Positions 16,221-24,700 of a DNA stretch of 59,846 bases are shown here, one piece after another (position 1 is the stretch's first letter; each line of letters begins with the position of its first letter). The stretch comes from Pelolinea sp. (GTDB lineage Bacteria; Chloroflexota; Anaerolineae; Anaerolineales; Anaerolineaceae), in the NCBI GenBank assembly GCA_012797975.1, contig JAAZOD010000006.1:1-59846 (forward strand), read 5' to 3'. The position numbers were made by a program, and so were the translations under genes. Below the pieces are notes generated by a model. That model had not been told where the DNA came from. It made no database searches and was given only the letters and a program-made list of their open reading frames with translations.

Positions 16221-17087
16221 ATGCCCATTAAAGTCTATTTTGATTGTTATCCCTGTTTGATGCGGCAGGTGCTGGATGCGATCAAGTACCTGGAACTCGA
16301 TGAAGAGACCTCAAGAGAAATATTGAACGAAACCATGCAGGATCTAATCAGGATGGAAGAGAATGTGAACTCTTCCGAACTGGCTGCTCAAATCCATCAG
16401 CATGTCATCCAAAAATCCGGTGGGGCGGATCCTTATCTGAATGTCAAGGAAATGAGCTTCCATAAAGCGACGGAGCAGTATGATTATGCACGGCAGTTGA
16501 TCATCACAGCCCCTGATCCGTTGGAGATGGCGTTGAAGATCTGCACAGCCGGAAACGTCATTGATTTTGGACCTGCGGCTGATTTTGACCTCCGCGCAGC
16601 CGTGGAGCAGGTGTTGGAAACTCCCTTTTCGCATTTTGATTACAAAGAGTTTAGAAGTGCTCTGGGATACGCGGAGAGGATTCTATTCCTCGCCGATAAT
16701 GCCGGAGAAACCTTGTTTGACAAATTGTTGATCGAGCAGATCAATAAGCCGCTGGTGTATGCGGTGAAAAGTGCACCCATCATGAACGATGCGTTGATGG
16801 AAGATGCATTGGCAACGGACTTTCCGGATTTTGTTACCGTCATGGAGAATGGGACTGCCATTCAAGGGACTGTGCTGGAACACTGCAGCGAGGAGTTTCG
16901 TTACAAGTTTGAGATGGCGGATATGATCATTGCCAAAGGGATGGCGAATTTTGAAACCCTGCCGGATGAGGGAGAACGGGCTTTCTTTTTATTGAAAATA
17001 AAATGTAAACCGATCGCTGCATTAAGCGGTATTCCTTACCGAAGTTATGTGGTGAAGCGGGGCGGATTGTTGAATCATTACTCCTAG
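16221..17087 (+). CDS. DUF89 / ARMT1-like metal-dependent phosphatase
   Basis: This 288-aa protein of the prokaryotic DUF89 group (COG1578) has an N-terminal CYPCLMRQ with a Cys-x-x-Cys pair (Cys9/Cys12). The metal-site segment is DNAGE (159-163), followed by KGMANFETL (about 239-247) and IKCKPIA. Family members are Mn/Co-dependent damage-control phosphatases acting on phosphometabolites such as fructose-1-phosphate or pantetheine-phosphate derivatives. The next gene, 15 bases away, is a HAD-type phosphatase, so both may clean up side-product phosphates (inference). Confidence 0.85.
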   Translation: MPIKVYFDCYPCLMRQVLDAIKYLELDEETSREILNETMQDLIRMEENVNSSELAAQIHQHVIQKSGGADPYLNVKEMSFHKATEQYDYARQLIITAPDPLEMALKICTAGNVIDFGPAADFDLRAAVEQVLETPFSHFDYKEFRSALGYAERILFLADNAGETLFDKLLIEQINKPLVYAVKSAPIMNDALMEDALATDFPDFVTVMENGTAIQGTVLEHCSEEFRYKFEMADMIIAKGMANFETLPDEGERAFFLLKIKCKPIAALSGIPYRSYVVKRGGLLNHYS

Positions 17088-17102
17088 GGCTTGAGGTGAG
17101 AA

Positions 17103-17885
17103 ATGGATGCTTTTCTGAAGGAAATGGAAATCTGGCTTTTGGACATGGATGGTACGATCTATCTGGATGACCATCTGCTTGATGGAGCGCTGGATTTTGT
17201 CCATTTTCTCAGGCAAAAGGAAAAACAGTTCTTGTTCTTGACCAATAATTCATCCAAAAGCGCAGCGGCATATGTACAAAAATTACATGCCTTGGGATTG
17301 GATTTTGTTACCAAGGAAAACGTCTATACCTCCGGGCAGGCCACCATTCGATATGTTCAGCAGCACTTTGCTGATAAAAAGATATTTTTGATGGGAACTC
17401 CCGAGTTGGAAGAAGAGTTCGTTCAATCCGGGGTCTCCATTTCGGATGATGCCGATGTGGTGGTGCTGGCTTTTGATACCACGCTTACCTATAAGAAGTT
17501 ATGGAAGGCCTGTGACAGGATCCGCCAGGGGCTGCCCTATGTTGCGACCCATCCCGATCTGAACTGCCCGATCGAAGATGGATTCATGCCTGATATTGGC
17601 TCCATGATCGCCTTTATTCAAGCATCCACGAACAGGGAACCGGATGTGATCATCGGGAAACCAAATTTTCCCATTGTACAAGCCATCAGCGAGAAATTTG
17701 GGCAGGATCTATCCAGGATTGTGATGGTGGGGGATCGCTTGTATACCGATATTGCTATGGGTAAAAATGGAATTCATACCGTCCTGGTGTTGAGCGGCGA
17801 AACCAAAATAGAAGACCTGCGAACCAGCACCTTTCAGCCGGATCTGGTGATCGGATCCGTCAAGGAATTGATCGAAGCGTTTTAA
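17103..17885 (+). CDS. HAD-IIA phosphatase (NagD/PGP-like)
   Basis: This 260-aa protein has motif I DMDGT with nucleophile Asp14 and Asp16, motif II FLTNNSSKS, the C2-type cap between motifs II and III, Lys in IIGKPN, and motif IV GDRLYTDIAMG. The family includes NagD, 4-nitrophenylphosphatase and phosphoglycolate phosphatase. A second protein of the same family is encoded at 51366-52145. It follows the DUF89 gene by 15 bases with GAGGTGAGAA as ribosome site. The exact substrate is not predictable. Confidence 0.9.
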   Translation: MDAFLKEMEIWLLDMDGTIYLDDHLLDGALDFVHFLRQKEKQFLFLTNNSSKSAAAYVQKLHALGLDFVTKENVYTSGQATIRYVQQHFADKKIFLMGTPELEEEFVQSGVSISDDADVVVLAFDTTLTYKKLWKACDRIRQGLPYVATHPDLNCPIEDGFMPDIGSMIAFIQASTNREPDVIIGKPNFPIVQAISEKFGQDLSRIVMVGDRLYTDIAMGKNGIHTVLVLSGETKIEDLRTSTFQPDLVIGSVKELIEAF

Positions 17886-17932
17886 AACGATTTACAGACA
17901 CAAAAATATTGCCAATGTGAAGAAATTCATGA

Positions 17933-17962
17933 TAGACAAACGTGAAAAATACATGCTAGAAT
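17933..17962 (+). promoter_or_regulatory. Promoter of the cold-shock gene
   Basis: TAGACA (17933-17938) and TAGAAT (17957-17962) are separated by 18 bases. The implied transcript has a leader of about 80 bases before the ATG at 18051. A long AU-rich leader is typical for csp genes, where it acts as a thermosensor. Confidence 0.6.
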
Positions 17963-18050
17963 TAAGTGCTTGTCGAAGTAGTTCTAGAAAGAAAGAGAAG
18001 TCTTTTAATTTGGAACTTGCACAAGAATACTAAGAAAGGAGTTCCAAAAC

Positions 18051-18260
18051 ATGTCCGAGAAAGAACAGGGTACCGTGAAGTGGTTCAATGGCTCAAAAGG
18101 ATATGGATTCATTGAACGTGATTCCGGTGAAGACGTTTTCGTACATTACACTTCTATTCAACAAGAAGGCTATCGTACCCTTACCGAAGGACAACGCGTT
18201 GAGTTCGTCGTAACCCAAGGCGAAAAAGGTCCGCAGGCGCAGGAAGTTGTAATCCTCTAA
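18051..18260 (+). CDS. csp: Cold-shock domain protein
   Basis: This 69-aa protein is a single cold-shock OB fold with RNP1 KGYGFIER and RNP2 VFVHYTSI, plus the usual GTVKWFN start. It binds single-stranded RNA/DNA and acts as an RNA chaperone. It has AAAGGAG upstream of the ATG, its own promoter (17933-17962) and its own terminator (18288-18320), so it is a monocistronic gene. Confidence 0.96.
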   Translation: MSEKEQGTVKWFNGSKGYGFIERDSGEDVFVHYTSIQQEGYRTLTEGQRVEFVVTQGEKGPQAQEVVIL

Positions 18261-18287
18261 ATTGTAAATAAAAATCGTCTAAAAAAG

Positions 18288-18320
18288 AAAAGAGCGGCAA
18301 AAAGACCGCTCTTTTTATTT
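18288..18320 (+). terminator. Terminator of the cold-shock gene
   Basis: AGAGCGG (18291-18297) pairs with CCGCTCT (18306-18312), followed by TTTTTATTT. It also lies just beyond the 3' end of the convergent tRNA-Gly gene. Confidence 0.88.
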
Positions 18321-18322
18321 TG

Positions 18323-18394
18323 AGCGGGCGATGGGGCTCGAACCCACAACCTTCTGCTTGGGAAGCAGACATTCTACCATTGAACTACGCCCGC
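18323..18394 (-). tRNA. tRNA-Gly (anticodon CCC)
   Basis: The minus strand folds into a complete cloverleaf. The acceptor stem is GCGGGCG/CGCCCGC with discriminator U. The anticodon stem TCTGC/GCAGA carries the loop TTCCCAA, giving anticodon CCC for codon GGG. The T arm is GTGGGTTCGAGCCCCAT. CCA is not encoded. It closely resembles the E. coli glyU type. Confidence 0.96.
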
Positions 18395-18403
18395 AATAGT
18401 TGC

Positions 18404-18432
18404 ATTATAACGAGGCGTGAAACGTGTGTCAA
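18404..18432 (-). promoter_or_regulatory. Consensus promoter of tRNA-Gly
   Basis: Read on the minus strand, TTGACA (18432-18427), a 17-base spacer and TATAAT (18409-18404) form a perfect sigma-70-type promoter ending 10 bases before the tRNA. This is the cleanest housekeeping promoter in the window and a useful reference. Confidence 0.92.
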
Positions 18433-18552
18433 TACAATGTATTGGAAATGCAACATACTGGAAAGATTGGGGAATCTACAATAAACATGCTAAATCAACA
18501 GTATAATTTTACATGACAATTGTTTTGCATTACATTTATAGAAAGAGACTTC

Positions 18553-20358
18553 ATGCGAAGCCACACTTGTGGGGAATTGAATAAGTCGAATATTGGACAA
18601 ACGGTCGTATTAGCTGGATGGGTGCATCGCCGGAGAGATCATGGAGGAATTGTCTTTGTTGATCTTCGAGACCGTTATGGAATCACGCAAATAAAATTTG
18701 GCATGAAAGGCAATACTGAATTTTTAGAGAATAAAGATGAACTAAGAAACGAATGGGTAATTAAGGTCGTAGGTGATGTTGTAAGCCGGCCCGAAAATAT
18801 GGTTAATCTTAAATTGAAAACGGGGGAGATTGAAGTAGAAGCTAAAGAATTAGCAATACTGAACAAATCCAATGTCCTTCCTTTTGAAATCGATGGAGAA
18901 AAAACAGGATGCGTTAATGAAAACTTACGATTAAGATATCGTTTCCTTGATTTGCGACGGCCGGAAGCTCTTAAAATGTTGGAATTGAAAGATAAATATA
19001 TCCAACACATCAGGAAATACTTTCAAGGGCTCAATTTTCTTGAAGTCCAGACTCCAATTTTAGCAAATTCTTCTCCTGAAGGGGCGAGAGATTTTCTTAT
19101 CCCATCTCGCTTGCATCCAGGTAAGTTTTATGCGCTTCCACAAGCACCACAACAATTCAAGCAGCTCCTTATGGTAGGTGGTATAGATAAATATTTCCAA
19201 ATTGCCCCATGCTTCCGGGATGAAGATCCACGAATGGATCGGCACTATGGTGAGTTCTATCAACTAGATATGGAAATGAGTTTTGTTTCTCAGGACGACA
19301 TCTTTGCAGTAATGGAACCATTGATGGTTGAATTGACCGAAACCTTCTCGAACAAAAAGGTAGTTGGTTTAAGCAGTGACAAGAAGTTCGTGAAAATCCC
19401 TTGGCGCGAATCGATGACAAGGTTTGGCACAGACAAACCCGACTTGAGGTTTGAATTTGAAATGGAGATTAAAGGCATTACTGAACTGGTCGAAAGTTGC
19501 GGTTTTTCAGTCTTTGCTGATGCAATTAAAAACGGCGGAGTAGTTCATGCTCTTAAGGTTCATGGTGGTGGGAGTTTTTCCAGAAAGGAGATTGAGGATC
19601 TAAGTACAATAGCCAAAAGCAAAGGAGTTAATGGATTAGCACACATAATAATCAAAGAAAATGGCGATCTTCATTCTCCGATCTTGAAGTATTTAGGTGA
19701 AGAATTGGGTAAGTCAATTGTTGCTGCAGTTAACGGTGATAGCGGAGATATAGTTTTTTTCGCTGCTGGAAACTGGAATCCGGTATGTTCAAGTCTGGGG
19801 GCAGTAAGAAACGAGTGCGCTGAGAAATTGGGTTTGAAAGATAAAACAAAAGCTGCATGGTGCTGGATTGTTGATTTTCCCATGTATTCTTTTTCAGAAA
19901 TTGAACCAAATAGGATTGACTTCGGCCATAACCCATTTTCGATGCCCCAAGGTGGGTTGAGATCGCTCTATGATTTGGCTCCATTGGACATATTGGCTTA
20001 TCAGTTTGACTTGGTTTTAAATGGATTTGAAGTTTCTAGCGGAGCAATTCGCAACCATGATCCAGAAATTATGTACAAGGCCTTTGAGATCGCAGGGTAT
20101 TCAAGGTCACAAGTAGATTCGAAATTTGGAGGGCTCATTCGAGCTTTTGAGTATGGTGCACCTCCACACGGGGGCAATGCACCTGGCATTGATAGAATTC
20201 TTATGGTTCTACAAGACCTTGAGTCAATACGTGATATTTACGCTTTCCCAAAAGATGGACAAGGTAGAGACCTCATGATGGATAGCCCATGTGAAGTAAG
20301 CCTAGAACAATTGGAAGAAGTTCATATTTCCATAAGCGAGCTTGACAACAAAAGCTGA
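18553..20358 (+). CDS. aspS: Aspartyl-tRNA synthetase (bacterial type)
   Basis: This 601-aa class II synthetase has an N-terminal OB-fold anticodon domain (about 1-110, WVHRRRDHGGIVFVDLRD). Class II motif 2 lies around FRDEDPRMDRHYGEFYQ, followed by the bacterial GAD insertion (about 285-410), and motif 3 is GAPPHGGNAPGIDR near the end. The ATG at 18553 is preferred over an upstream one because AGAGACTTC precedes it and the protein then starts like other AspRS. The gene is clearly more AT-rich, with more ATA and AGA codons, than its neighbours. A transposase remnant follows immediately. Together these suggest replacement or transfer of this gene (inference). Confidence 0.95.
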   Translation: MRSHTCGELNKSNIGQTVVLAGWVHRRRDHGGIVFVDLRDRYGITQIKFGMKGNTEFLENKDELRNEWVIKVVGDVVSRPENMVNLKLKTGEIEVEAKELAILNKSNVLPFEIDGEKTGCVNENLRLRYRFLDLRRPEALKMLELKDKYIQHIRKYFQGLNFLEVQTPILANSSPEGARDFLIPSRLHPGKFYALPQAPQQFKQLLMVGGIDKYFQIAPCFRDEDPRMDRHYGEFYQLDMEMSFVSQDDIFAVMEPLMVELTETFSNKKVVGLSSDKKFVKIPWRESMTRFGTDKPDLRFEFEMEIKGITELVESCGFSVFADAIKNGGVVHALKVHGGGSFSRKEIEDLSTIAKSKGVNGLAHIIIKENGDLHSPILKYLGEELGKSIVAAVNGDSGDIVFFAAGNWNPVCSSLGAVRNECAEKLGLKDKTKAAWCWIVDFPMYSFSEIEPNRIDFGHNPFSMPQGGLRSLYDLAPLDILAYQFDLVLNGFEVSSGAIRNHDPEIMYKAFEIAGYSRSQVDSKFGGLIRAFEYGAPPHGGNAPGIDRILMVLQDLESIRDIYAFPKDGQGRDLMMDSPCEVSLEQLEEVHISISELDNKS

Positions 20359-20400
20359 TTTTTTCGTTTCAAAAAGAATATGTGAGTCACCAGTAAAAAA

Positions 20401-20600
20401 TACCACCATGATACTTTAAAGGTCAAGTGACTGGAAGTAATAAAATTGGTGGAAAATGGGGTAATCAGCGGCGGGTAGGCAGCAAAGACATTGGGACTAT
20501 CACTTGGGTAAACAGGTATGTTATGCAAAAATACTCGCGTAGAGGTGCAATCGTCTTAATATATGGCAATCGTGGAAAGCCCTTGTCCCATTAGTTGGAT
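20401..20600 (+). pseudogene. Decayed transposase N-terminus (helix-turn-helix of ISNCY-like type)
   Basis: No intact gene is seen between 20359 and 20724. Translating 20431-20511 gives LEVIKLVENGVISGG, a stop, then AAKTLGLSLG and a stop. After a shift of frame at about 20512, 20514-20590 reads RYVMQKYSRRGAIVLIYGNR. Joined, this matches the first helix-turn-helix of ISNCY/IS481-like transposases (a V..G..S..EAA..LGLS.RQV.RL..RY...G..GL.HGNRG pattern). At least two stops and one frameshift are present, so it is a dead fragment of about 65 codons. Confidence 0.6.
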
Positions 20601-20724
20601 GAAGGTTATGAATTTTCCTTTGCTGTAATTAATGTCAGAATGTAGTAAATTTTTTTATTCGATCTCCATGAAAGGATTATAATTATGATAATATAGATAT
20701 AAATAGTAATAAAAAGGTGAATCG

Positions 20725-22137
20725 ATGAAAACCTATGATGTTGTTGTGATCGGGGCCGGACCTTCCGGGCAATCCTGCGCAGTGCGGGTGGCGCAGCAGG
20801 GCGGTAGAGCTGCCATCATTGAACGGGATTATATTGGCGGGATCTGCACCAATTGGGGCTGCACTCCCAGCAAATCCATGATCGAATCAGCCAAAGTGGT
20901 ACAGATGGTAAAAGAGAGCGAAAAATATGGCGTGGACGTTGACCTTTATTCTGTGAACTTTTCCAATGTAGCCAAACGCAGAAATCGCGTGGTAGAAACT
21001 GTGCGTGAAGAGATCACCGATCTGCTGAACCAGCATCATGTTGATATTTATTACGGGCAAGCAGAACCACAAGAAGACCGTTCCATCCTGATCCGGGAAG
21101 GAAAACTGGATGCGGACGGTGAAACCATGCATTTCACCGGGAAAACAGAGAGCATTCGAGCCAAGAATATTGTCTTTGCGACCGGATCGCAGCCGCTCGA
21201 ACTTCCTTCATTTAGTAAAGATGATCCAAGCATTATCAGCAGCAATCGTTTGATCTCCATCAATGCCTTGCCGAAATCATTGACCATCATTGGCGGGGGT
21301 GTGATCGGTTTGGAATTTGCCACCATTTTCACTAATCTGGGCAGCCAAGTAACCATCGTTGAATTTCTGGAGCGGGTGGCAGCGGGGATGGATGTGGATA
21401 TTTCCGCAACCATTACCGGCATTTTGGAAAAGAAAGGGGTTACCGTCTACACCAGCCATGAAGCACTATCGGTGGAGAAAGGAGCCATTACCATTCGTGA
21501 TCGAAGAAGTGGAAAAGTGAAAACCATTCACTCTGACCTGGTGCTGGTTGCCATTGGCAGAAAACCGGTCATTCTTCAGGAATCGCTGGAGAACTTGAAG
21601 GTGGAGTATACGAAAAAAGGAATTATGGTCAATGAGTATATGCAGACCAATCAGCCTGACGTGTGGGCGATAGGCGATGCGACCGGTCAATCGATCTTGG
21701 CGCATGTGGGAATTCAACAAGGAATTATTTGCGGCGAGAATATCATGGCAGGCAAAAAAGCCCTGCGTAAAATGGATTATTCCGTCATTCCTGCGGTCAT
21801 TTACTCCATCCCGGAAGTGGCTGTGGTGGGTGCAATTCCTGCAGAAGAAAAGGGTGTGCAAATTGTAAAGATCCCCTTCTCGGTCAATTTGCGGGCAACC
21901 ATCGAAGATTATCCGGAAGGTTTCATCAAGCTTTGGATGTCGGAGGGAAGGTTGCTAGCGGTGCAAGCGATCGGTCATAATGTTTCTGAGATCATCCAGG
22001 AATTTGCGAATATGATCGCATTGAAGACACCCATCGAAGATGTGGCCGCTATCATTCATGCACATCCTTCCTATGCCGAAATTGCCCGATCGGCGTTCAA
22101 CCATGCTCTGGGAAAGGCGGTTGATTTTACTTTGTAG
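20725..22137 (+). CDS. Dihydrolipoyl dehydrogenase-like NAD-dependent flavoprotein disulfide reductase
   Basis: This 470-aa class I disulfide reductase has FAD-binding VIGAGPSGQSC and redox cysteines Cys41 and Cys46 in CTNWGC. It has NAD-binding GGGVIGLEFATIF, a second FAD motif (WAIGDAT) and the C-terminal HAHPSYAE with the active-site His-Glu pair. These are the full set for lipoamide dehydrogenase or close relatives such as mercuric reductase without its extra Cys pair. No 2-oxoacid dehydrogenase or glycine cleavage genes are adjacent, so the partner lipoyl protein is unknown. It has AAAAAGGTG before the ATG and an upstream TATAAT at 20678-20683. Confidence 0.9.
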   Translation: MKTYDVVVIGAGPSGQSCAVRVAQQGGRAAIIERDYIGGICTNWGCTPSKSMIESAKVVQMVKESEKYGVDVDLYSVNFSNVAKRRNRVVETVREEITDLLNQHHVDIYYGQAEPQEDRSILIREGKLDADGETMHFTGKTESIRAKNIVFATGSQPLELPSFSKDDPSIISSNRLISINALPKSLTIIGGGVIGLEFATIFTNLGSQVTIVEFLERVAAGMDVDISATITGILEKKGVTVYTSHEALSVEKGAITIRDRRSGKVKTIHSDLVLVAIGRKPVILQESLENLKVEYTKKGIMVNEYMQTNQPDVWAIGDATGQSILAHVGIQQGIICGENIMAGKKALRKMDYSVIPAVIYSIPEVAVVGAIPAEEKGVQIVKIPFSVNLRATIEDYPEGFIKLWMSEGRLLAVQAIGHNVSEIIQEFANMIALKTPIEDVAAIIHAHPSYAEIARSAFNHALGKAVDFTL

Positions 22138-22164
22138 CAAAAATTGCAACCATCTCGAGGACGA

Positions 22165-22192
22165 TTGGGAAATAGTGGTATCATGTTATAAT
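22165..22192 (+). promoter_or_regulatory. Probable promoter of the mre-min operon
   Basis: TTGGGA (22165-22170), a 16-base spacer and TATAAT (22187-22192) lie 54 bases before the mreB start. Confidence 0.5.
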
Positions 22193-22245
22193 ATTGCCCG
22201 ATTTGTTGGTAGAGAATTTAACACCTTTTACCAAAGGAGTTTTGT

Positions 22246-23310
22246 TTGGTTGCAAATCCATTTAACTGGCTACTGGGCTTATTCTCTCTCGATCTGGGAA
22301 TTGATTTGGGAACGGCCAATACACTGATTTATGTTCGAGGGAAGGGGATCATTGTTCATGAACCATCCTGGGTAGCCATCGAAAAACGAACACGACGACC
22401 TGTAGCAATTGGTACTCAAGCAAAAGAAATGGTGGGGCGTACCCCTGCTAATATTACAACCATCCGTCCTATTCGGGATGGTGTTATTTCGGAATTTGAA
22501 ATCACCCAGGCCATGCTGGCTTATTTTATCGGGCGTGTCCATCAGCAAGCCATTGTGCCCATGCCACGCCCGCGTGTGGTCATTGGAATCCCGACCGGTG
22601 CTACGGAGGTTGAAAAACGGGCCGTTTTTGATGCCACTATGGCTGCCGGTGCACGTGAAGTTTATTTGATCGATGAACCGATCGCAGCAAGCATCGGTGC
22701 CGGATTGCCGTTGGCTGATGTTGCAGGCAGCATGATCGTGGATATCGGAGGCGGCACATCAGAAATTGCGATCAATTCCATGGGTGGCATCGTCGTTTCA
22801 CGGTCGCTGCGCGTTGCCGGTGATGAAATGGACCAGGACATCATTGATTACATTCGCAATAAATACAGTCTGTTCGTTGGCGAAAGGATGGCTGAGCAGA
22901 TTAAGTGGGAAATCGGCTCTGCATTTCCCTTTGAAACCGAAAAGACCATGCAGGTGAAAGGTCGCAATCTGATCACTGGACTTCCGGAATCGATCGAGGT
23001 TTCTTCCATTGAAATTCGTGATGCCTTGAGCAATTCAGTCCAAGTGATCATTGATACGATCAAGAATGCATTGGATGAAGTTCCTCCGGAAATTGGTTCC
23101 GACCTGCTGGATACGGGCATCTGCCTGGCCGGCGGTGGATCTTTGCTGAACGGAATGGTACAGCGGCTGTCAGAAGAGCTGAAGATGCATGTTTGGTTGG
23201 CAGAAGACCCCATGACCTGTGTCGCACGTGGCGCAGGGATCGTGCTTGAAGATCTGGATCGCTTCAAACATTTCCTCATCGACATTGATGGAAACAAGCA
23301 ACGTATGTAA
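22246..23310 (+). CDS. mreB: Rod-shape-determining actin homologue MreB
   Basis: This 354-aa protein has the phosphate 1 loop DLGTANTLIYV, VVIGIPTGATEVEKRAV, phosphate 2 DIGGGTSEIA and the adenosine segment CLAGGGSLLNG, all standard for MreB/Mbl. The start is TTG, supported by AAAGGAG at the proper distance. The N-terminus then includes FNWLLGLFSLDLG, an amphipathic membrane-binding helix. MreB filaments guide lateral wall synthesis with MreC, MreD, PBP2 and RodA, which are all encoded directly downstream. Confidence 0.97.
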   Translation: MVANPFNWLLGLFSLDLGIDLGTANTLIYVRGKGIIVHEPSWVAIEKRTRRPVAIGTQAKEMVGRTPANITTIRPIRDGVISEFEITQAMLAYFIGRVHQQAIVPMPRPRVVIGIPTGATEVEKRAVFDATMAAGAREVYLIDEPIAASIGAGLPLADVAGSMIVDIGGGTSEIAINSMGGIVVSRSLRVAGDEMDQDIIDYIRNKYSLFVGERMAEQIKWEIGSAFPFETEKTMQVKGRNLITGLPESIEVSSIEIRDALSNSVQVIIDTIKNALDEVPPEIGSDLLDTGICLAGGGSLLNGMVQRLSEELKMHVWLAEDPMTCVARGAGIVLEDLDRFKHFLIDIDGNKQRM

Positions 23311-23352
23311 CCCATTCTCCTGATATCATTGGTAAAACAAAACTGGTGAAAA

Positions 23353-24189
23353 ATGCGTTTCAAAAATTCGCGTACCTTTCGAACCGCTGTTACTGCATTG
23401 GTCATTTTGGGTATCGTTCTGCTGGCTTTTAGCGGATTCTTGCGACCTGTGTTGGGAGTGATGATGGATCCTTTTGTAAAAGCACAGGGATGGATTTCCA
23501 ATCAGTTCATGGCGGTGTATGATTTTTTCACCTTGCCACGGGAAGTAACTGATTTGATGGCGGAAAATGCTGAATTGAAAAACGAAGTTGCTCAATTACA
23601 AAGCCAGATCATTGAACTGCAGGAACAATTGAGTGAAGCGGACATCCTGTATGCGCTGCTGGATTTTGCGCGCGCCAAACCGGAAAATACCTATGTGGCT
23701 GCCTCAGTAATCGGAAGGGACCCTAATCCTTTTATGCATTATTTGATCATCGACCACGGTTCTGACGATGGCATTCGCTATGGGATGCCGGTGGTCACTC
23801 AGCAAGGATTGGTTGGAAAAGTGGATGCGGTAACGGCCAGTGCTGCCCGTGTTCAATTAATCAACGATCCGGACTCCAGTATCAATGTGCGCATGCAATC
23901 TCTCAATGAGGAGGCGCAGTTGGTCGGTTCTATCACCGGTGATCTGGAGTTGACCATGATCCCTTCGGATGTTGATCTGCAGCCGGGAGAAATTCTGTTA
24001 ACCTCTGGTTTGGGCGGAAATTACCCTGCTGATGTTGTGGTTGGGCAGGTTGCAACCGTGCAAAAGAAAGAAAGCGATATTTTCCAGACTGCTCTGGTGC
24101 AATCTGCAATCGATTTCTCGACCCTGCGCGCAGTGCTGGTGATCACGAATTTCAATGCCATTGATATTGATCTCCTAACAGGCGATTGA
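23353..24189 (+). CDS. mreC: Rod-shape-determining protein MreC
   Basis: This 278-aa protein has an N-terminal membrane anchor (about 11-33), a coiled coil (about 62-98, LMAENAELKNEVAQLQSQI) and the MreC beta domains. The latter include VIGRDPNPFMHYLIIDHGSDDGIRYGMPV (in two pieces around residue 120) and GLVGKVDAV. It is an extracytoplasmic scaffold that links MreB filaments to PBP2. It lies 42 bases after mreB and 10 before mreD. Confidence 0.95.
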   Translation: MRFKNSRTFRTAVTALVILGIVLLAFSGFLRPVLGVMMDPFVKAQGWISNQFMAVYDFFTLPREVTDLMAENAELKNEVAQLQSQIIELQEQLSEADILYALLDFARAKPENTYVAASVIGRDPNPFMHYLIIDHGSDDGIRYGMPVVTQQGLVGKVDAVTASAARVQLINDPDSSINVRMQSLNEEAQLVGSITGDLELTMIPSDVDLQPGEILLTSGLGGNYPADVVVGQVATVQKKESDIFQTALVQSAIDFSTLRAVLVITNFNAIDIDLLTGD

Positions 24190-24199
24190 GGATCGGCTG

Positions 24200-24700
24200 A
24201 TGGATATTCTGCTCTCTTCCATTCTGGTACTGATTTTTACCTCCTTGCAACTGGGGGTGATCAGTCGTATCCCTTTGCAAAACGGAATGGCAGATATTGC
24301 GCTGTTGTTTGTGGTTATGTGGAGCTTGCATCCCCAGGCAAAGCGGTTTTATATTCCAACCCTGCTCGCGGGTGGTTTGATGACCTTCATCTCATCAGTG
24401 CCGGTCCCGGCAGTTTTGATCAGCTATGTTGTGGCAGCGGTACTGACCCGCTATTTGGTAAACCGTTTGTGGGAAATGCCGGTCTTTTCCATGCTGATCA
24501 TAACCGTCGTGGCAACTTTTCTGCAGCATCTTCTCTATATTCTCATGATGCAGTTCCAGGGATCTTCCATCCCTTTTCTTGCAAGTTTGCAAGAAATCAC
24601 CCTTCCCAGCATCTTTCTGAACATCATCTTTGCATTCCCTATGTATCTTCTGGTGCGTGATGCCCAAAAGCTGGTATATCAAGAAGTAGAAAATGAATAA
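24200..24700 (+). CDS. mreD: Rod-shape-determining membrane protein MreD
   Basis: This 166-aa protein is highly hydrophobic with about five transmembrane segments. It fits MreD by size and position between mreC and the PBP2 gene. Sequence conservation in this family is low, so the call rests partly on context. It overlaps the next gene by 8 bases. Confidence 0.9.
   Translation: MDILLSSILVLIFTSLQLGVISRIPLQNGMADIALLFVVMWSLHPQAKRFYIPTLLAGGLMTFISSVPVPAVLISYVVAAVLTRYLVNRLWEMPVFSMLIITVVATFLQHLLYILMMQFQGSSIPFLASLQEITLPSIFLNIIFAFPMYLLVRDAQKLVYQEVENE

Noticed and set aside
18400-18552. T-box leader before aspS
   Set aside because: The space is too short and it holds no T-box sequence or terminator. 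Only a TATAAT at 18502-18507 is seen.
20535-20640. Resemblance of GTAGAGGTGC to the start of a lysine riboswitch before the lipoamide-dehydrogenase-like gene
   Set aside because: Only ten bases match and no further L-box elements follow. The same stretch translates as the transposase helix-turn-helix relic.
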